From contig NZ_CP064689.1 in NCBI RefSeq assembly GCF_023100945.1, positions 5,314,001 to 5,378,000 of the forward strand: a stretch of DNA of 64,000 bases, written 5' to 3'. Below the pieces are notes generated by a model. The model did not search any database. It had not been told where the DNA came from and saw nothing but the letters and a program-made list of their open reading frames with translations. Made by a program: the position numbers and the translations under genes. The stretch comes from Bradyrhizobium sp. 200. Its GTDB lineage: Bacteria; Pseudomonadota; Alphaproteobacteria; Rhizobiales; Xanthobacteraceae. How positions within the stretch are numbered: position 1 is the stretch's first letter; the number at the start of each line of letters is the position of its first letter. Below, piece by piece: positions 50,823-60,388 of this stretch.

Positions 50823-51731
50823 TCAGGATTTCTGCTTGCGAATGCTGTCGACAAACTTGGTCAGATCGATCACCGCCTCGTAGGCTTTGTGGTCAACCTC
50901 GACGAAAGGCAACTGCTTGCCTTCGTAAATCTTGTCGAAAGCGGCCTTGTCCTTCACCGCAACTTCCAGCACTGCCTTCTTGATCGCCGCCTTGAGGTCG
51001 GCAGGCAGACTGCCGAGATAGGCCATCGGCGAATTCACAATCTGTTCGGACTTCATGATGATCTTGAAATCGGCAGCCTTCGCCATGCCCTTCCGTTCCA
51101 TCCGGAGCAGGTTCGACTCCTTCTCGTCGTTCCACCAGTTGAACGCCGCGTCGCAGGTACCCTGCGCAAGTCCGATCACCGCGTTTTCATGGCTTCCCGA
51201 ATAGACCACCTTGGAAAAGAACTTTTCCGGGTCGATGCCCATCTTGTCCATCGCGAAACGGGGGACGTTGTTGCCTGACGTTGAATTGGGATCGACAAGG
51301 CAGAGATTCTTGCCCTTCAGGTCCTTGATGTCCTTGTAGCTCGAATCGCTTTTGACATAGAGAACCGAATAGTAGCCCTTGGTCCCGTCGCCATTCACTT
51401 CGATCGCGAACGGCTCAACCTTCGCACCGATGATGTAAGCGCGCGCGTAGGCCGACGGGCCATACATCGCTATATGGATGTTGCCTGACCGCTGACCTTC
51501 GATAACAGCGGCATAATCGTTGGCGATCCGCAGCGTGACCTTGGTGCCGAGCTCGCGAGAGAGGTACTGCGTCAGTGGTGTCCACCGATCGGTTGTGCCC
51601 GAGGCATTCTCATCGGGAACTTTTGCGAACACCAATTCAGGATATTTTGCCTTCCAGTCCTGAGCCGTGGCTGCCGAGGCCGAGAACGCCAATGCCGCTG
51701 CGGCGGCGAAAATCACACGACGGTTTATCAT
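50823..51731 (-). CDS. phnD: Phosphonate ABC transporter binding protein PhnD
   Basis: A 302-residue periplasmic protein (signal peptide about 1-23, ending TAQD). PhnD motifs: LVFAKVPDENASGTTDRWTPL, NIHIAMYGPSAYARA, LCLVDPNSTSGNNVPR and SGSHENAVIGLAQGTCDAAFNW. The last two supply the Ser, Thr, Asn and His that hold the phosphonate group. The gene follows phnC by 72 bp and precedes the hairpin and permeases. Confidence 0.94.
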   Translation of the reverse strand: MINRRVIFAAAAALAFSASAATAQDWKAKYPELVFAKVPDENASGTTDRWTPLTQYLSRELGTKVTLRIANDYAAVIEGQRSGNIHIAMYGPSAYARAYIIGAKVEPFAIEVNGDGTKGYYSVLYVKSDSSYKDIKDLKGKNLCLVDPNSTSGNNVPRFAMDKMGIDPEKFFSKVVYSGSHENAVIGLAQGTCDAAFNWWNDEKESNLLRMERKGMAKAADFKIIMKSEQIVNSPMAYLGSLPADLKAAIKKAVLEVAVKDKAAFDKIYEGKQLPFVEVDHKAYEAVIDLTKFVDSIRKQKS

Positions 51732-51803
51732 GACGTCTCCTGTTTCACAGTGTTGAAGCTGGCGGATCTAATGCCGCACAGCTCCTGATTACGGACGCAA
51801 GGC

Positions 51804-52619
51804 TCAGGCTGCGGCAACCGTACCGAGCGCGGGAATCGGCGCACGGACCGGCACATGCTCTCGCGCCGCGTCCATCACCTCATCCGCCTCGAGATCGTAG
51901 AGTTCGCGCGCGATATGATCGGTCAGCATCGCCGGTGCGCCGTCGAACACAATGCGGCCTGCCGACATGCCGATCAGGCGATCGCAGTAGCTGCGCGCCA
52001 GATCGAGCGAATGAAGATTACAGACCACCGTGATGCCGAAATGCTTGTTGATGCGCAGCAGCGCGTCCATCACGATCCGGGTGTTGCGGGGATCGAGCGA
52101 GGCGATCGGCTCGTCGGCGAGAATGATGTCAGGTTCCTGCACCAGCGCACGCGCGATCGCGACACGTTGCTGCTGGCCGCCCGAGAGCTGATCCGCACGC
52201 TGCGCCGCAATCGACGCCATGTCGAATTGCTCGAGCGCCGACATCGCAATGGCCTTGTCATGTTCGGGCCACAACTGCGCCAGCGAGCGCCATGTCGGCA
52301 CCGTTGAAAGCCTTCCCATCAACACGTTGGTCAGAACGTCGAGCCGGCCGACCAGATTGAACTGTTGAAAGATCATCGCGGAGCGCGCGCGCCACTGCCG
52401 CAGCTCCTTGCCGCGCAGTGCCGTCACGTCGACGCCTTCGAACAGGATGCGCCCTTCGGAAGGTTCGGCGAGGCGGTTGATCATCCGCAGCAGCGTGGAC
52501 TTGCCGGCGCCGGAGCGGCCGATCACGCCGACGAAGCTGCCGGGCGCGATTGAAAATGACGCATTATCGACCGCGGCTTTGGTGCCGAACCGGCACGTCA
52601 AACCTTCCACCACCAGCAT
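51804..52619 (-). CDS. phnC: Phosphonate ABC transporter ATP-binding protein PhnC
   Basis: A 271-residue ATPase. ATG 52619 ([15 protein letters not shown]) was chosen over the upstream frame because it fits the family and the Pho box lies 47-66 bp upstream. Walker A is GRSGAGKST, the signature is [15 protein letters not shown] and Walker B is [12 protein letters not shown]. It is the first gene of phnCDE1E2. It is divergent from the transferase/phnM2 operon. Confidence 0.94.
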   Translation of the reverse strand: MLVVEGLTCRFGTKAAVDNASFSIAPGSFVGVIGRSGAGKSTLLRMINRLAEPSEGRILFEGVDVTALRGKELRQWRARSAMIFQQFNLVGRLDVLTNVLMGRLSTVPTWRSLAQLWPEHDKAIAMSALEQFDMASIAAQRADQLSGGQQQRVAIARALVQEPDIILADEPIASLDPRNTRIVMDALLRINKHFGITVVCNLHSLDLARSYCDRLIGMSAGRIVFDGAPAMLTDHIARELYDLEADEVMDAAREHVPVRAPIPALGTVAAA

Positions 52620-52665
52620 GCAATGCTCCAACTGCGCAAACGTAGGACCATCGCTACCGGCTGGG

Positions 52666-52685
52666 TTTAACAGTTGTGTGACACC
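52666..52685 (-). promoter_or_regulatory. Pho box upstream of phnC
   Basis: On the phnC strand GTGTCAC-ACAA-CTGTTAA, two TGTCA-like words with 11-bp period, 47-66 bp upstream of the phnC start. This is the expected distance for PhoB activation. Confidence 0.65.
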
Positions 52686-52733
52686 GGTGCTGCGTTGCGG
52701 CGACGATCCACACCCGCGGCGACCGTTATGCAT

Positions 52734-52751
52734 TCGTCATGATATTGTCAT
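52734..52751 (+). promoter_or_regulatory. Pho box upstream of the transferase-phnM2 operon
   Basis: TCGTCAT-GATA-TTGTCAT with 11-bp period, ending 45 bp upstream of the start at 52797. Together with the box at 52666 it suggests that both divergent phn operons answer to phosphate limitation. Confidence 0.7.
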
Positions 52752-52796
52752 CAAGCACATCGAAGACGAGCGCTTAACGCCCTCGTCCGATAGCTG

Positions 52797-53471
52797 ATGG
52801 ACACGCAAATGGCCGGCAAGATGCTTTCCGCTGAACCGACGATCGATCCAACCGCCTCGGTGCGCGATTGCAAGCTCGGCACTTATACCGAGGTCGGCGC
52901 CCGCACCATCCTGCTCGAAGTCACGATGGCCGACTATTCCTACGTCGTGAACGACTCGCAGATCACCTACACCACGATCGGGAAATTCTGTTCGATCGCG
53001 GCGATGACGCGGATCAACCCGGGCAATCATCCGATGCACCGCGCCTCGCAGGCGCACTTCACCTACCGCGCCAGCAGCTATTTTCCCGGCGAGAGCGACG
53101 ATACCGAATTCTTTGCATGGCGGCGTCAGCATCACGTCCGTATCGGCCATGACGTCTGGATCGGCCACGGCGCGGTCATCCTGCCCGGCCGTTCGATCGG
53201 CACCGGCGCGGTGGTCGCTGCCGGCGCCATCGTGACCAAGGATGTCCCCGCCTACACCATCGTTGCAGGCAACCCGGCCCGGCCGATCAAGCCGCGGTTT
53301 CCCGAATCCGTCGCCGGGCGGCTCGCGGACCTTGCATGGTGGGACTGGGACCATGAGACGCTGCGCCGCGCCCTGCCCGATTTCCGCAAGCTCGATGTCG
53401 AGGGCTTTCTCGAGAAATACGAAGCCGCCGCATCGGACCGATCTCGTTTCAACCAGAGTGCCGCATCGTGA
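52797..53471 (+). CDS. Phosphonate-metabolism hexapeptide-repeat acyltransferase
   Basis: A 224-residue left-handed beta-helix protein of the xenobiotic acetyltransferase type. Hexapeptide repeats are visible ([51 protein letters not shown]). The catalytic His is likely that in [10 protein letters not shown] transferase of this type is often found in phn clusters without phnO; by analogy it may acetylate an aminophosphonate (inference). It overlaps phnM2 by 4 bp. Confidence 0.9.
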   Translation: MDTQMAGKMLSAEPTIDPTASVRDCKLGTYTEVGARTILLEVTMADYSYVVNDSQITYTTIGKFCSIAAMTRINPGNHPMHRASQAHFTYRASSYFPGESDDTEFFAWRRQHHVRIGHDVWIGHGAVILPGRSIGTGAVVAAGAIVTKDVPAYTIVAGNPARPIKPRFPESVAGRLADLAWWDWDHETLRRALPDFRKLDVEGFLEKYEAAASDRSRFNQSAAS

Positions 53472-54661
53472 CCGAACTGTTCATCGAAGGTGGCCGGGCC
53501 CTGCTCGGCCATGAGATATCAGAAACCACGTTGCGGATTGCCGGCCGCGAGATCGTCGCCGTGGATACAGACAACAGCCATGGCTCGCCCGGCATCGATG
53601 CCGGCGGCTTGCTGGTGCTGCCGGGCATTGTCGATCTGCATGGCGATGCCTTCGAGCGGCAGATGATGCCGCGCCCCGGGGTCGATTTTCCGATCGACGT
53701 CGCATTGATCGACAGCGACCGACAGGCGATCAGCAACGGCATGACGACAGTCTATCATGCCACGACCTGGTCGTGGGAACCCGGCCTGCGCAGCGCGGAC
53801 AATGCGCGAAAATTGCTGGAGGCGATCGAGCAGATGCGGCCGCAGCTCGCCGCCGACACCCGCTTCCATTTGCGCCACGAGACCTACAATCTCGATGCCG
53901 AAGGCGAAATCATCGACTGGCTGTCGGAAGGACGCGTCGACCTGTTCGCATTCAATGACCACATGGACGGGACCGTCGCCAGCCTCGCCAAACCGCAGAA
54001 GCGCAGCCGGATGGTTGAGCGCACGGGGCTCACCAACGAGGCGTTCGACCGCCTGGTGCAAAGCGTGGTCACTCGCAGCCATGACGTGCCGCCGTCGATC
54101 GCCCGGCTGGCGCAGGCGGCGCGCGCGGCAAACGTCCGGATGCTCTCGCATGACGATGCAAGCCCGGCGATGCGGCAGGCCTTTCGGGCGCAGGGCGTTG
54201 CCATCGCCGAATTTCCGGTCAACGAGGAAACCGCCCGCGACGCTGCCGCAGCCGGCGACTTCATCGTGTTCGGCGCGCCCAATGTCGTGCGCGGTGGCAG
54301 CCACACCGGCTGGACCAGGGCATCCGACATGATCGCCAAGGGCCTGTGTTCGGTGCTGGCGTCGGACTATTACTATCCGGCGCCGCTGCTGGCGGCGTTT
54401 CGCCTCGCGGCCGATGGCGTGCTGCCGATGGCCGCGGCGTGGCAATTGATCTCGTCGGCGCCGGCGCGCGCCGCGGGCCTCGCCGATCGTGGCACCCTCG
54501 CCGCGGGACAGCGCGCCGACATCGTTCTGGTCGACGACGTGGTACCGCTGCGGCCGCGAATCGTCGCAGTCGTTGCGGCGGGACGCCTGGTGCACCTGAC
54601 AGAGGCGAACCGTCTCGCCCGCTCATCCATCGCCCCCCGCAAGGCAGTTGCGGCCGCGTGA
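53468..54661 (+). CDS. phnM: PhnM-like diphosphatase (second copy, diverged)
   Basis: A 397-residue amidohydrolase-fold protein. Many PhnM marks are shared with the 42414 protein ([42 protein letters not shown]). The metal strand reads VDLHGDAFE, against IELHTDHLE in the other copy, and LRHETYN replaces LRCE. It is therefore a distinct paralogue, which may act on another phosphonate or nucleotide-linked substrate. It overlaps the transferase by 4 bp. Confidence 0.88.
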   Translation: MTELFIEGGRALLGHEISETTLRIAGREIVAVDTDNSHGSPGIDAGGLLVLPGIVDLHGDAFERQMMPRPGVDFPIDVALIDSDRQAISNGMTTVYHATTWSWEPGLRSADNARKLLEAIEQMRPQLAADTRFHLRHETYNLDAEGEIIDWLSEGRVDLFAFNDHMDGTVASLAKPQKRSRMVERTGLTNEAFDRLVQSVVTRSHDVPPSIARLAQAARAANVRMLSHDDASPAMRQAFRAQGVAIAEFPVNEETARDAAAAGDFIVFGAPNVVRGGSHTGWTRASDMIAKGLCSVLASDYYYPAPLLAAFRLAADGVLPMAAAWQLISSAPARAAGLADRGTLAAGQRADIVLVDDVVPLRPRIVAVVAAGRLVHLTEANRLARSSIAPRKAVAAA

Positions 54662-54681
54662 GGCAGCCCTATTCTGTCGCG

Positions 54682-55380
54682 ATGGCAAATCATCCCCGTT
54701 ACGCAATCTATTACACCGCAGCGCCGGGCAGCGCGCTCGACCGGTTCGGCGCGTCGCTGCTCGGCTACGATGCCAATGGCGGCGACGACCTGCCTTTTCC
54801 GGACGGAGTCGTGCAGACGATTCCGGACTGGCGCGAGCTGACGCAGGATCCCCGCAAATACGGCTTTCATGCCACGCTGAAGGCGCCGATCGCGCTGGCG
54901 GACGGCAGGACCGAGGCCGAACTGGCCGCAGCGTGCGTATCCTTCGCCGGAGAAGCGCGTCCTGTGCCGGTGATCCAGCCAGTGGTGGATTCGATCAGCG
55001 GTTTCATCGCGGTGATTCCAGCCGAACCCGTGCCGCAACTTGAGCGGTTGGCCGCCGATGCGACCAGGGCATTCGATTCGTTCCGTGCGCCGCTTAGCCC
55101 GGAAGATCGTGCGCGGCGAAATCCCGACAGGCTGACGCCACGGCAGCGCGACTATCTCGACCGCTGGGGCTACCCTTACGTCTTCGAGGAATTTCGCTTC
55201 CACATGACGCTGACGGGACGGCTTCCCGCAGAACGGCGCGAGCCAGTGCTGGCGATGCTGCGCGGCAGGTTTGCGGCAACGGGCATCGGGCCGCTCGCGA
55301 TCGACGCGATTGCCCTGTGCCGCCAGGAAAATCCGAATTCGCGGTTTCGCGTCATCGGCCGCTGGCAATTGCAGAAATGA
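54682..55380 (+). CDS. DUF1045-type 2H phosphoesterase of phosphonate metabolism
   Basis: A 232-residue protein started at ATG 54682 (MANHPRYAIYYTAAPGS); the long open frame upstream is a shadow of phnM2. The two H-x-T motifs of 2H phosphoesterases are visible as FHATLKAPI and FHMTLTGRL. phnP, which opens the 1,2-cyclic ribose phosphate made by C-P lyase, is absent from the window. A 2H phosphodiesterase is a logical substitute (inference). It closes the three-gene operon. Confidence 0.9.
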   Translation: MANHPRYAIYYTAAPGSALDRFGASLLGYDANGGDDLPFPDGVVQTIPDWRELTQDPRKYGFHATLKAPIALADGRTEAELAAACVSFAGEARPVPVIQPVVDSISGFIAVIPAEPVPQLERLAADATRAFDSFRAPLSPEDRARRNPDRLTPRQRDYLDRWGYPYVFEEFRFHMTLTGRLPAERREPVLAMLRGRFAATGIGPLAIDAIALCRQENPNSRFRVIGRWQLQK

Positions 55381-55472
55381 CGGGCCAGTGTGCCAGACTC
55401 AAAATATCGAAAACAACCCCATGCAAAGTAGAATTGGGGCGCGAAACCGGCCCAACCTGAGCTCATCCTGCC

Positions 55473-56654
55473 TCATCGCCGCTGATTGTAGACGTCGAGG
55501 CAGACGGCGCCGAGCAGCACCAGCCCCTTGATCACCTGCTGGTAGTCGATGCCGATGCCGAGGATGGACATGCCGTTGTTCATGACCCCCATGATCATCG
55601 CCCCGATCACCGCACCGCCGACCTTGCCGACGCCGCCATAGGCGGACGCGCCGCCGATAAAGCAGGCCGCGATGACGTCGAGCTCAAAGCCAGCCCCCGC
55701 CTTCGGCGTCGCCGTATTGAGCCGCGCGGCGAAAACGAGGCCGGCGAGTGCCGCCAGTACTCCCATGTTGACGAAGGTCAGGAACGTCAGCCGCTCGGTT
55801 TTGATGCCGGACAGGCTCGCCGCCCTGGCGTTGCCGCCGATGGCATAGATATGACGGCCAATCACCGTGCGGGTGGTGACGAAAGCATAGAGCCCAATCA
55901 GCGCCGTCATGATCACCAGCACGTTTGGCAGGCCGCGATGCGAGGCGATCAGGCCGGCGAAGAACACGATCACGGCGAACAGCACCGCGCTCTTGGCGAC
56001 GAAGAAGCCAAAGGGTTCGACATCGATGCCGTGCGAGGCCTGCCGCGCCCGGCTCTTCGCGCTGGTATAGACCAAGGCCACCGCCAGGACGGCGCCGATC
56101 AACAGCGAGGTCGGATATAGCGTGCCGGCCCCGGGAAACAGTTCGGGGATGAAGCCCGAGGACAATTTCTGGAAGGTCGGCGGAAACGGCCCGACCGACT
56201 GGCCCGCCAGGATGGCAAGCGCAAGCCCCTTGAACACCAGCATGCCGGCCAGCGTCACGATAAAGGAAGGGATCTTGAAGTACGCAACCCAATAACCCTG
56301 GGCGGCGCCGATCGCCGCACCAACCAGCAGGCAGGCGAGAAAGGCCAGCGGATAGGCAACGTGATAGCGCACCATCAGCACGGCAGCTACGGCGCCGACG
56401 AAACCTGCGACCGAGCCGACCGACAGGTCGATATGGCCGGTAACGATGATCAGCAGCATGCCCAGCGCCATGATCACGATGTAGCTGTTCTGCAGCACCA
56501 GATTGGTCAGGTTCAGCGGCTGCAGCAGCGTGCCGTCGGTCATGACCTGGAAGAACAGCATGATCGCAAACAGCGACAGCAGCATGCCGTAGTTGCGCAA
56601 ATTGTTCTTGATGAAGCCGGTCGGCCCGGGCAGCGTAACCGCCTTGTCGGTCAT
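55473..56654 (-). CDS. gguB: Sugar ABC transporter permease, GguB/XylH-like
   Basis: A 393-residue protein with about ten membrane segments of the ribose/xylose/galactose permease group (IVTGHIDLSVGSVAGFVGA, the conserved G-x-DLSVG loop, and GRHIYAIGGNARAASLSGI). It is the last gene of the seven-gene sugar operon. Its start overlaps the ATPase stop by 4 bp. In Agrobacterium the ChvE-GguAB transporter takes up several sugars including galactose, arabinose and glucose. Confidence 0.92.
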   Translation of the reverse strand: MTDKAVTLPGPTGFIKNNLRNYGMLLSLFAIMLFFQVMTDGTLLQPLNLTNLVLQNSYIVIMALGMLLIIVTGHIDLSVGSVAGFVGAVAAVLMVRYHVAYPLAFLACLLVGAAIGAAQGYWVAYFKIPSFIVTLAGMLVFKGLALAILAGQSVGPFPPTFQKLSSGFIPELFPGAGTLYPTSLLIGAVLAVALVYTSAKSRARQASHGIDVEPFGFFVAKSAVLFAVIVFFAGLIASHRGLPNVLVIMTALIGLYAFVTTRTVIGRHIYAIGGNARAASLSGIKTERLTFLTFVNMGVLAALAGLVFAARLNTATPKAGAGFELDVIAACFIGGASAYGGVGKVGGAVIGAMIMGVMNNGMSILGIGIDYQQVIKGLVLLGAVCLDVYNQRR

Positions 56655-58213
56655 GGCCGCAGATCTCCCTGAAGTACCTTCTTGTCTATTTCCTTGTTGC
56701 GCATGATGGCGCGCATGATTCTTTCCTGCGTGGCCTCGGCGGCGGCGAATTCACCGACGAAGGCACCGTCGTTCATCACGCAGATGCGGTCACAGACCCC
56801 GAGCAGTTCCGGCATTTCCGACGAGATCATCACCACGCCCTTGCCAGCCTCGGCAAGCTCATTGATGATACAATAGATTTCGTATTTTGCCCCGACATCG
56901 ATGCCGCGCGTAGGCTCGTCGAGGATTAATACTTTCGGATCGGTCATCAGCCATTTCGACAGCACCACCTTCTGCTGGTTGCCGCCGGAGAGTTGGCCGG
57001 TCTCCTGATAGACGTCGGAACAGCGGATCCGCATCCGGTTGCGGTAGTCGCTCGCAACCCGCAGCTCGGACATGTCATCGATCATGCCTTGCCGCGCCAC
57101 GCGGCCGAGGCTTGCAAGTGTGATGTTCTTGCGGACGTCGGCATCCAGGATCAGGCCGAGCTGCTTGCGATCCTCAGTGACGTAAGCGAGGCCGGCATCG
57201 ATCGCCGCCGCGACGCTCGACAGGTTGACCTCCCTTGCGTCGAGCCAGACGCGGCCGCTGATCCGATCTCCCCAGGCGCAGCCGAACAGGCTCATGGCGA
57301 ATTCGGTACGGCCCGCGCCCATCAGCCCGGCGATCCCGACCACCTCGCCGCGCCGGACCTCGAAATCCACGCCCTTGATCACACGACGATCCCTGTGCTG
57401 CGGGTGATGCACCGTCCAGTCCTGCACGGCGAACACCGGTTCGCCGATCGTGGCGGAGCGCTGCGGAAAGCGATGGGCAAGGTCGCGATCGACCATGCTG
57501 CGGATGATCCGGTCCTCTTCCACCGGCTCGGCCCGGCAATCGATGCTGTCGACGGTGCGACCGTCGCGCAGCACCGTGATCCGGTCGGCAACGCGGGCGA
57601 CCTCCGACAATTTGTGCGAGATCAGGATAGAGGCGATGCCCTGGGCGCGGAATGCCAGCAGACGGTCCAGCAGTGCAGCGCTGTCGTTCTCGTTCAGGCT
57701 GGCGGTCGGCTCGTCGAGGATCAATAGTCGCACCCGCTTGGACAAGGCCTTGGCGATTTCCACCAACTGCTGCTTGCCGACGCCGAGATCCGTCACCAGC
57801 GTATCGGGCATCTCGGTGAGGCCGACCTGGGCGAGCAGTTCCTGGGTCCGGCGATAGACCGTGTCGCGGTCGATCACGCCAAGACGCGAGGGCGGATGCG
57901 ACAGGAAGATGTTCTCCGCGATCGACATCAGCGGGATCAGCGCCAGCTCCTGGTGGATGATGATGATGCCGAGCGCCTCGGAATCATTGACGTCGCGAAA
58001 GCGCCGCTCTTCGCCGTCGAAGATGATGCTGCCGTCGTAATCGCCGTGGGGGTAGACGCCGCTGAGAACCTTCATCAGCGTCGACTTGCCGGCGCCGTTC
58101 TCGCCGACCAGCGCATGGATCTGGCCCGCCTCCACCGTGAAGTTGACGTCGCGCAGGGCCTGCACGCCGGAAAAGCTCTTGCTCACGCCGCGCATTTCGA
58201 GAATTGCGGTCAT
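56651..58213 (-). CDS. gguA: Sugar ABC transporter double ATPase, GguA/XylG-like
   Basis: A 520-residue protein with two nucleotide-binding domains. The first has Walker A GENGAGKST and an altered signature region (LGVGKQQLVEIAKAL). The second lacks a full P-loop (VGIAGLMGAGRTEFAMS) but keeps the LSGGNQQKVVLSKWL signature and ILDEPTRGIDVG. This asymmetry is normal for the carbohydrate family. It lies between chvE and gguB. Confidence 0.93.
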   Translation of the reverse strand: MTAILEMRGVSKSFSGVQALRDVNFTVEAGQIHALVGENGAGKSTLMKVLSGVYPHGDYDGSIIFDGEERRFRDVNDSEALGIIIIHQELALIPLMSIAENIFLSHPPSRLGVIDRDTVYRRTQELLAQVGLTEMPDTLVTDLGVGKQQLVEIAKALSKRVRLLILDEPTASLNENDSAALLDRLLAFRAQGIASILISHKLSEVARVADRITVLRDGRTVDSIDCRAEPVEEDRIIRSMVDRDLAHRFPQRSATIGEPVFAVQDWTVHHPQHRDRRVIKGVDFEVRRGEVVGIAGLMGAGRTEFAMSLFGCAWGDRISGRVWLDAREVNLSSVAAAIDAGLAYVTEDRKQLGLILDADVRKNITLASLGRVARQGMIDDMSELRVASDYRNRMRIRCSDVYQETGQLSGGNQQKVVLSKWLMTDPKVLILDEPTRGIDVGAKYEIYCIINELAEAGKGVVMISSEMPELLGVCDRICVMNDGAFVGEFAAAEATQERIMRAIMRNKEIDKKVLQGDLRP

Positions 58214-58268
58214 CGCGCCATCACGTCCATTGTCTGTCTATCTCGCTGCGGTCGCATACACGCAGGTG

Positions 58269-58294
58269 GCGGCGCCGGCCATCGCCGGCGCCGC
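58269..58294 (-). terminator. Intra-operon hairpin between chvE and gguA
   Basis: A perfect 11-bp GC stem (GCGGCGCCGGC with its complement) around a CATC loop, 8 nt after the chvE stop. No T-run. Likely to stabilise the chvE message or reduce downstream transcription. Confidence 0.75.
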
Positions 58295-58302
58295 TGTCCC
58301 GC

Positions 58303-59376
58303 TTAGTCGAACTGCGAACGCTTGTAGTAGCCGCTGTCGATCAGCACCTTCTCCCAGTTGCTCTTGTCGACGACAACGGGCTTCAGGAGATAGGACGGTA
58401 CCACCTTGACGCCGTTGTTGTAGGTCTTGGTGTCGTTGACGGTGACTTCCTTGCCGCTGAGCGAGGCATCCACCATGTCGGCGGTGACGCGGGCGAGGTC
58501 GCGGGTGTCCTTGAAGATGGTCGAATACTGCTCGCCACGCTGCATCGACTTGATCGACGGCACTTCGGCATCCTGGCCGCTGACAACAGGCATCGCCATG
58601 TTGCCGCTGCCATAGCCGACGCCCTTCAACGACGAAAGAATGCCGATGGAGAGGCCGTCATAGGGAGAGAGCACGGCATCGACCCGCTTGCGGCCGTAGA
58701 ACGCGCTCAAGAGGTTATCCATCCGCGCCTGGGCGGTGGCGCCGTCCCAACGCAGGGTCGAGACCTTGTCCATGCCCTTCTGGCCGCTGCCGATCACCAG
58801 CTTGCCGCTGTCGATATAAGGCTGCAGCACCGACATCGAGCCATTGTAGAAGAAGTAGGCGTTGTTGTCGTCCGGTGAGCCGCCGAACAATTCGATATTG
58901 AAGGGCCCCTTGCCTTCCTTCAACCCGAGCCCCTGCTCGATCGACTGCGCCTGCAGCACGCCGACCTGGAAATTGTCAAAGGTGGCGTAGTAGTCGACAT
59001 TGGGCGTGTCGCGGATCAACCGGTCATAGGCGATGACCGTGATCCCTTTGGCTTTGGCCTGCTTCAGCACGTCGGACAGCGTGGTGCCGTCGATTGCCGC
59101 GATCACCAGCACCTTGGCGCCTTTGGTCACCATGTTCTCGACCTGCGAGAGCTGGTTCGGAATGTCGTCCTCGGCATATTGCAGGTCGGTGCCGTAGCCG
59201 CGCTCCTTCAGGATTTTGACGATATTGTTGCCGTCGTCGATCCAGCGTGCTGACGATTTGGTCGGCATGGCGATGCCGACGGTTCCTTTGCTCTGCGCAA
59301 GAGCGGCGGTTGCCGACGCCGTGGCCATGGTTGCTGCCAGCGCCAGGGCCGACAATGTGGTCTTCAGACTAGTCAT
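58303..59376 (-). CDS. chvE: Multiple-sugar periplasmic binding protein ChvE
   Basis: A 357-residue protein with a signal peptide (about 1-28, ending AALAQS). The mature sequence follows Agrobacterium ChvE closely: [57 protein letters not shown] and [16 protein letters not shown]. It binds aldoses such as glucose, galactose and arabinose for GguAB. In plant-associated bacteria it can also signal through VirA; no such partner is here. Its long 5' gap to the gluconolactonase gene (109 bp) may hold another promoter. Confidence 0.96.
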   Translation of the reverse strand: MTSLKTTLSALALAATMATASATAALAQSKGTVGIAMPTKSSARWIDDGNNIVKILKERGYGTDLQYAEDDIPNQLSQVENMVTKGAKVLVIAAIDGTTLSDVLKQAKAKGITVIAYDRLIRDTPNVDYYATFDNFQVGVLQAQSIEQGLGLKEGKGPFNIELFGGSPDDNNAYFFYNGSMSVLQPYIDSGKLVIGSGQKGMDKVSTLRWDGATAQARMDNLLSAFYGRKRVDAVLSPYDGLSIGILSSLKGVGYGSGNMAMPVVSGQDAEVPSIKSMQRGEQYSTIFKDTRDLARVTADMVDASLSGKEVTVNDTKTYNNGVKVVPSYLLKPVVVDKSNWEKVLIDSGYYKRSQFD

Positions 59377-59485
59377 GCTTCACTCCCTTGAGGATCTATG
59401 GTTCCTGGATCGTCGGACCGCTGAATGCGGTTCTTGAAACTCAGTCGCTCTCGCGCGTTTGGCTGCCGCGCCTCGTCTTCCTCCA

Positions 59486-60388
59486 TCAACCCGTTGCTAG
59501 TTTCACATCCGGTTCAGGGCGGCCGCGCGCGGCAACATCGAGCACGAAGGTGCGGCCATGATCGGGATCGGCGCGTTTTGCGTCCTCGGCCATCCCCTGC
59601 CAGGCCGAGGTAACGAGCAGACGCGAGAAATCCCGCCCGACAAAGACGGGACAACTCGACTGCCGTGCCGGAACGCGCAAGCTGCGCAGATGCACGCCTT
59701 GCGGGCTGTAGACATCGATGCAGCCGCCGCCCCAGCGCGCATTCCAGATCAGTCCATCGGCATTGACCACCGCGCCGTCGATGCCGCCGCCGCCTCGCCG
59801 GGTGACCAGCGCAGCGGGCGCGCCGCGTGGCAGGCCGGTCGCCGCATCCAAATCGACGCGGAACAGCACATTCTCCCGCGTGTCGGCGAAATAGCCGATC
59901 GTCCCGTCCGGCGAGAAGCAGATCGCGTTCGGGATCGTGATGTGGTCGTAAAGGCGCGACAGCTCACCGCGATGCAGCGCATAGATGGCGCCCAGCCCCC
60001 GTTCGGCCTGGCGCCCCATAGTGCCGATCCAGAAGGTGCCGGACGGATGAACCCGGGCATCGTTCGAACGCGTTGCAGCATTGTCGGCTTCGAGCGGACG
60101 GAACAGCATCATCCGGCCGTCCGCCGGCTCGCGGATATAGAGGCCGTCATCGGCGACGAGGAGTTGGCGATGGGCGTCGACCCGCCCAAGCGCACTGCCC
60201 ATCACGTCGAGGGAATGGATGGTGGTCCGCCCGGTGTCGAGCCGCGCCTCGAACAGCCGGCGCTCGACGATGTCGAACCACCAGGCCGTATCGGTGGCGG
60301 CGTCATAGGTCGGCCCCTCACCAAGATGGCATCGCTCGCCGCAGAGAACGGTCGTCGGCACCTCTTCCATTTTTTGACCGCCGATCAT
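59486..60388 (-). CDS. SMP-30/gluconolactonase-family lactonase
   Basis: A 300-residue six-bladed propeller lactonase started at ATG 60388 (MIGGQKMEEVPTTV), in ATGA overlap with galM. Calcium and active-site positions of the family appear in HLGEGPTYD (Glu), RSNDARVHPSG (Asn/Asp) and a later DG motif (GGIDGAVVNADG). It should open the lactone produced by the sugar dehydrogenase upstream. Confidence 0.92.
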   Translation of the reverse strand: MIGGQKMEEVPTTVLCGERCHLGEGPTYDAATDTAWWFDIVERRLFEARLDTGRTTIHSLDVMGSALGRVDAHRQLLVADDGLYIREPADGRMMLFRPLEADNAATRSNDARVHPSGTFWIGTMGRQAERGLGAIYALHRGELSRLYDHITIPNAICFSPDGTIGYFADTRENVLFRVDLDAATGLPRGAPAALVTRRGGGGIDGAVVNADGLIWNARWGGGCIDVYSPQGVHLRSLRVPARQSSCPVFVGRDFSRLLVTSAWQGMAEDAKRADPDHGRTFVLDVAARGRPEPDVKLATG

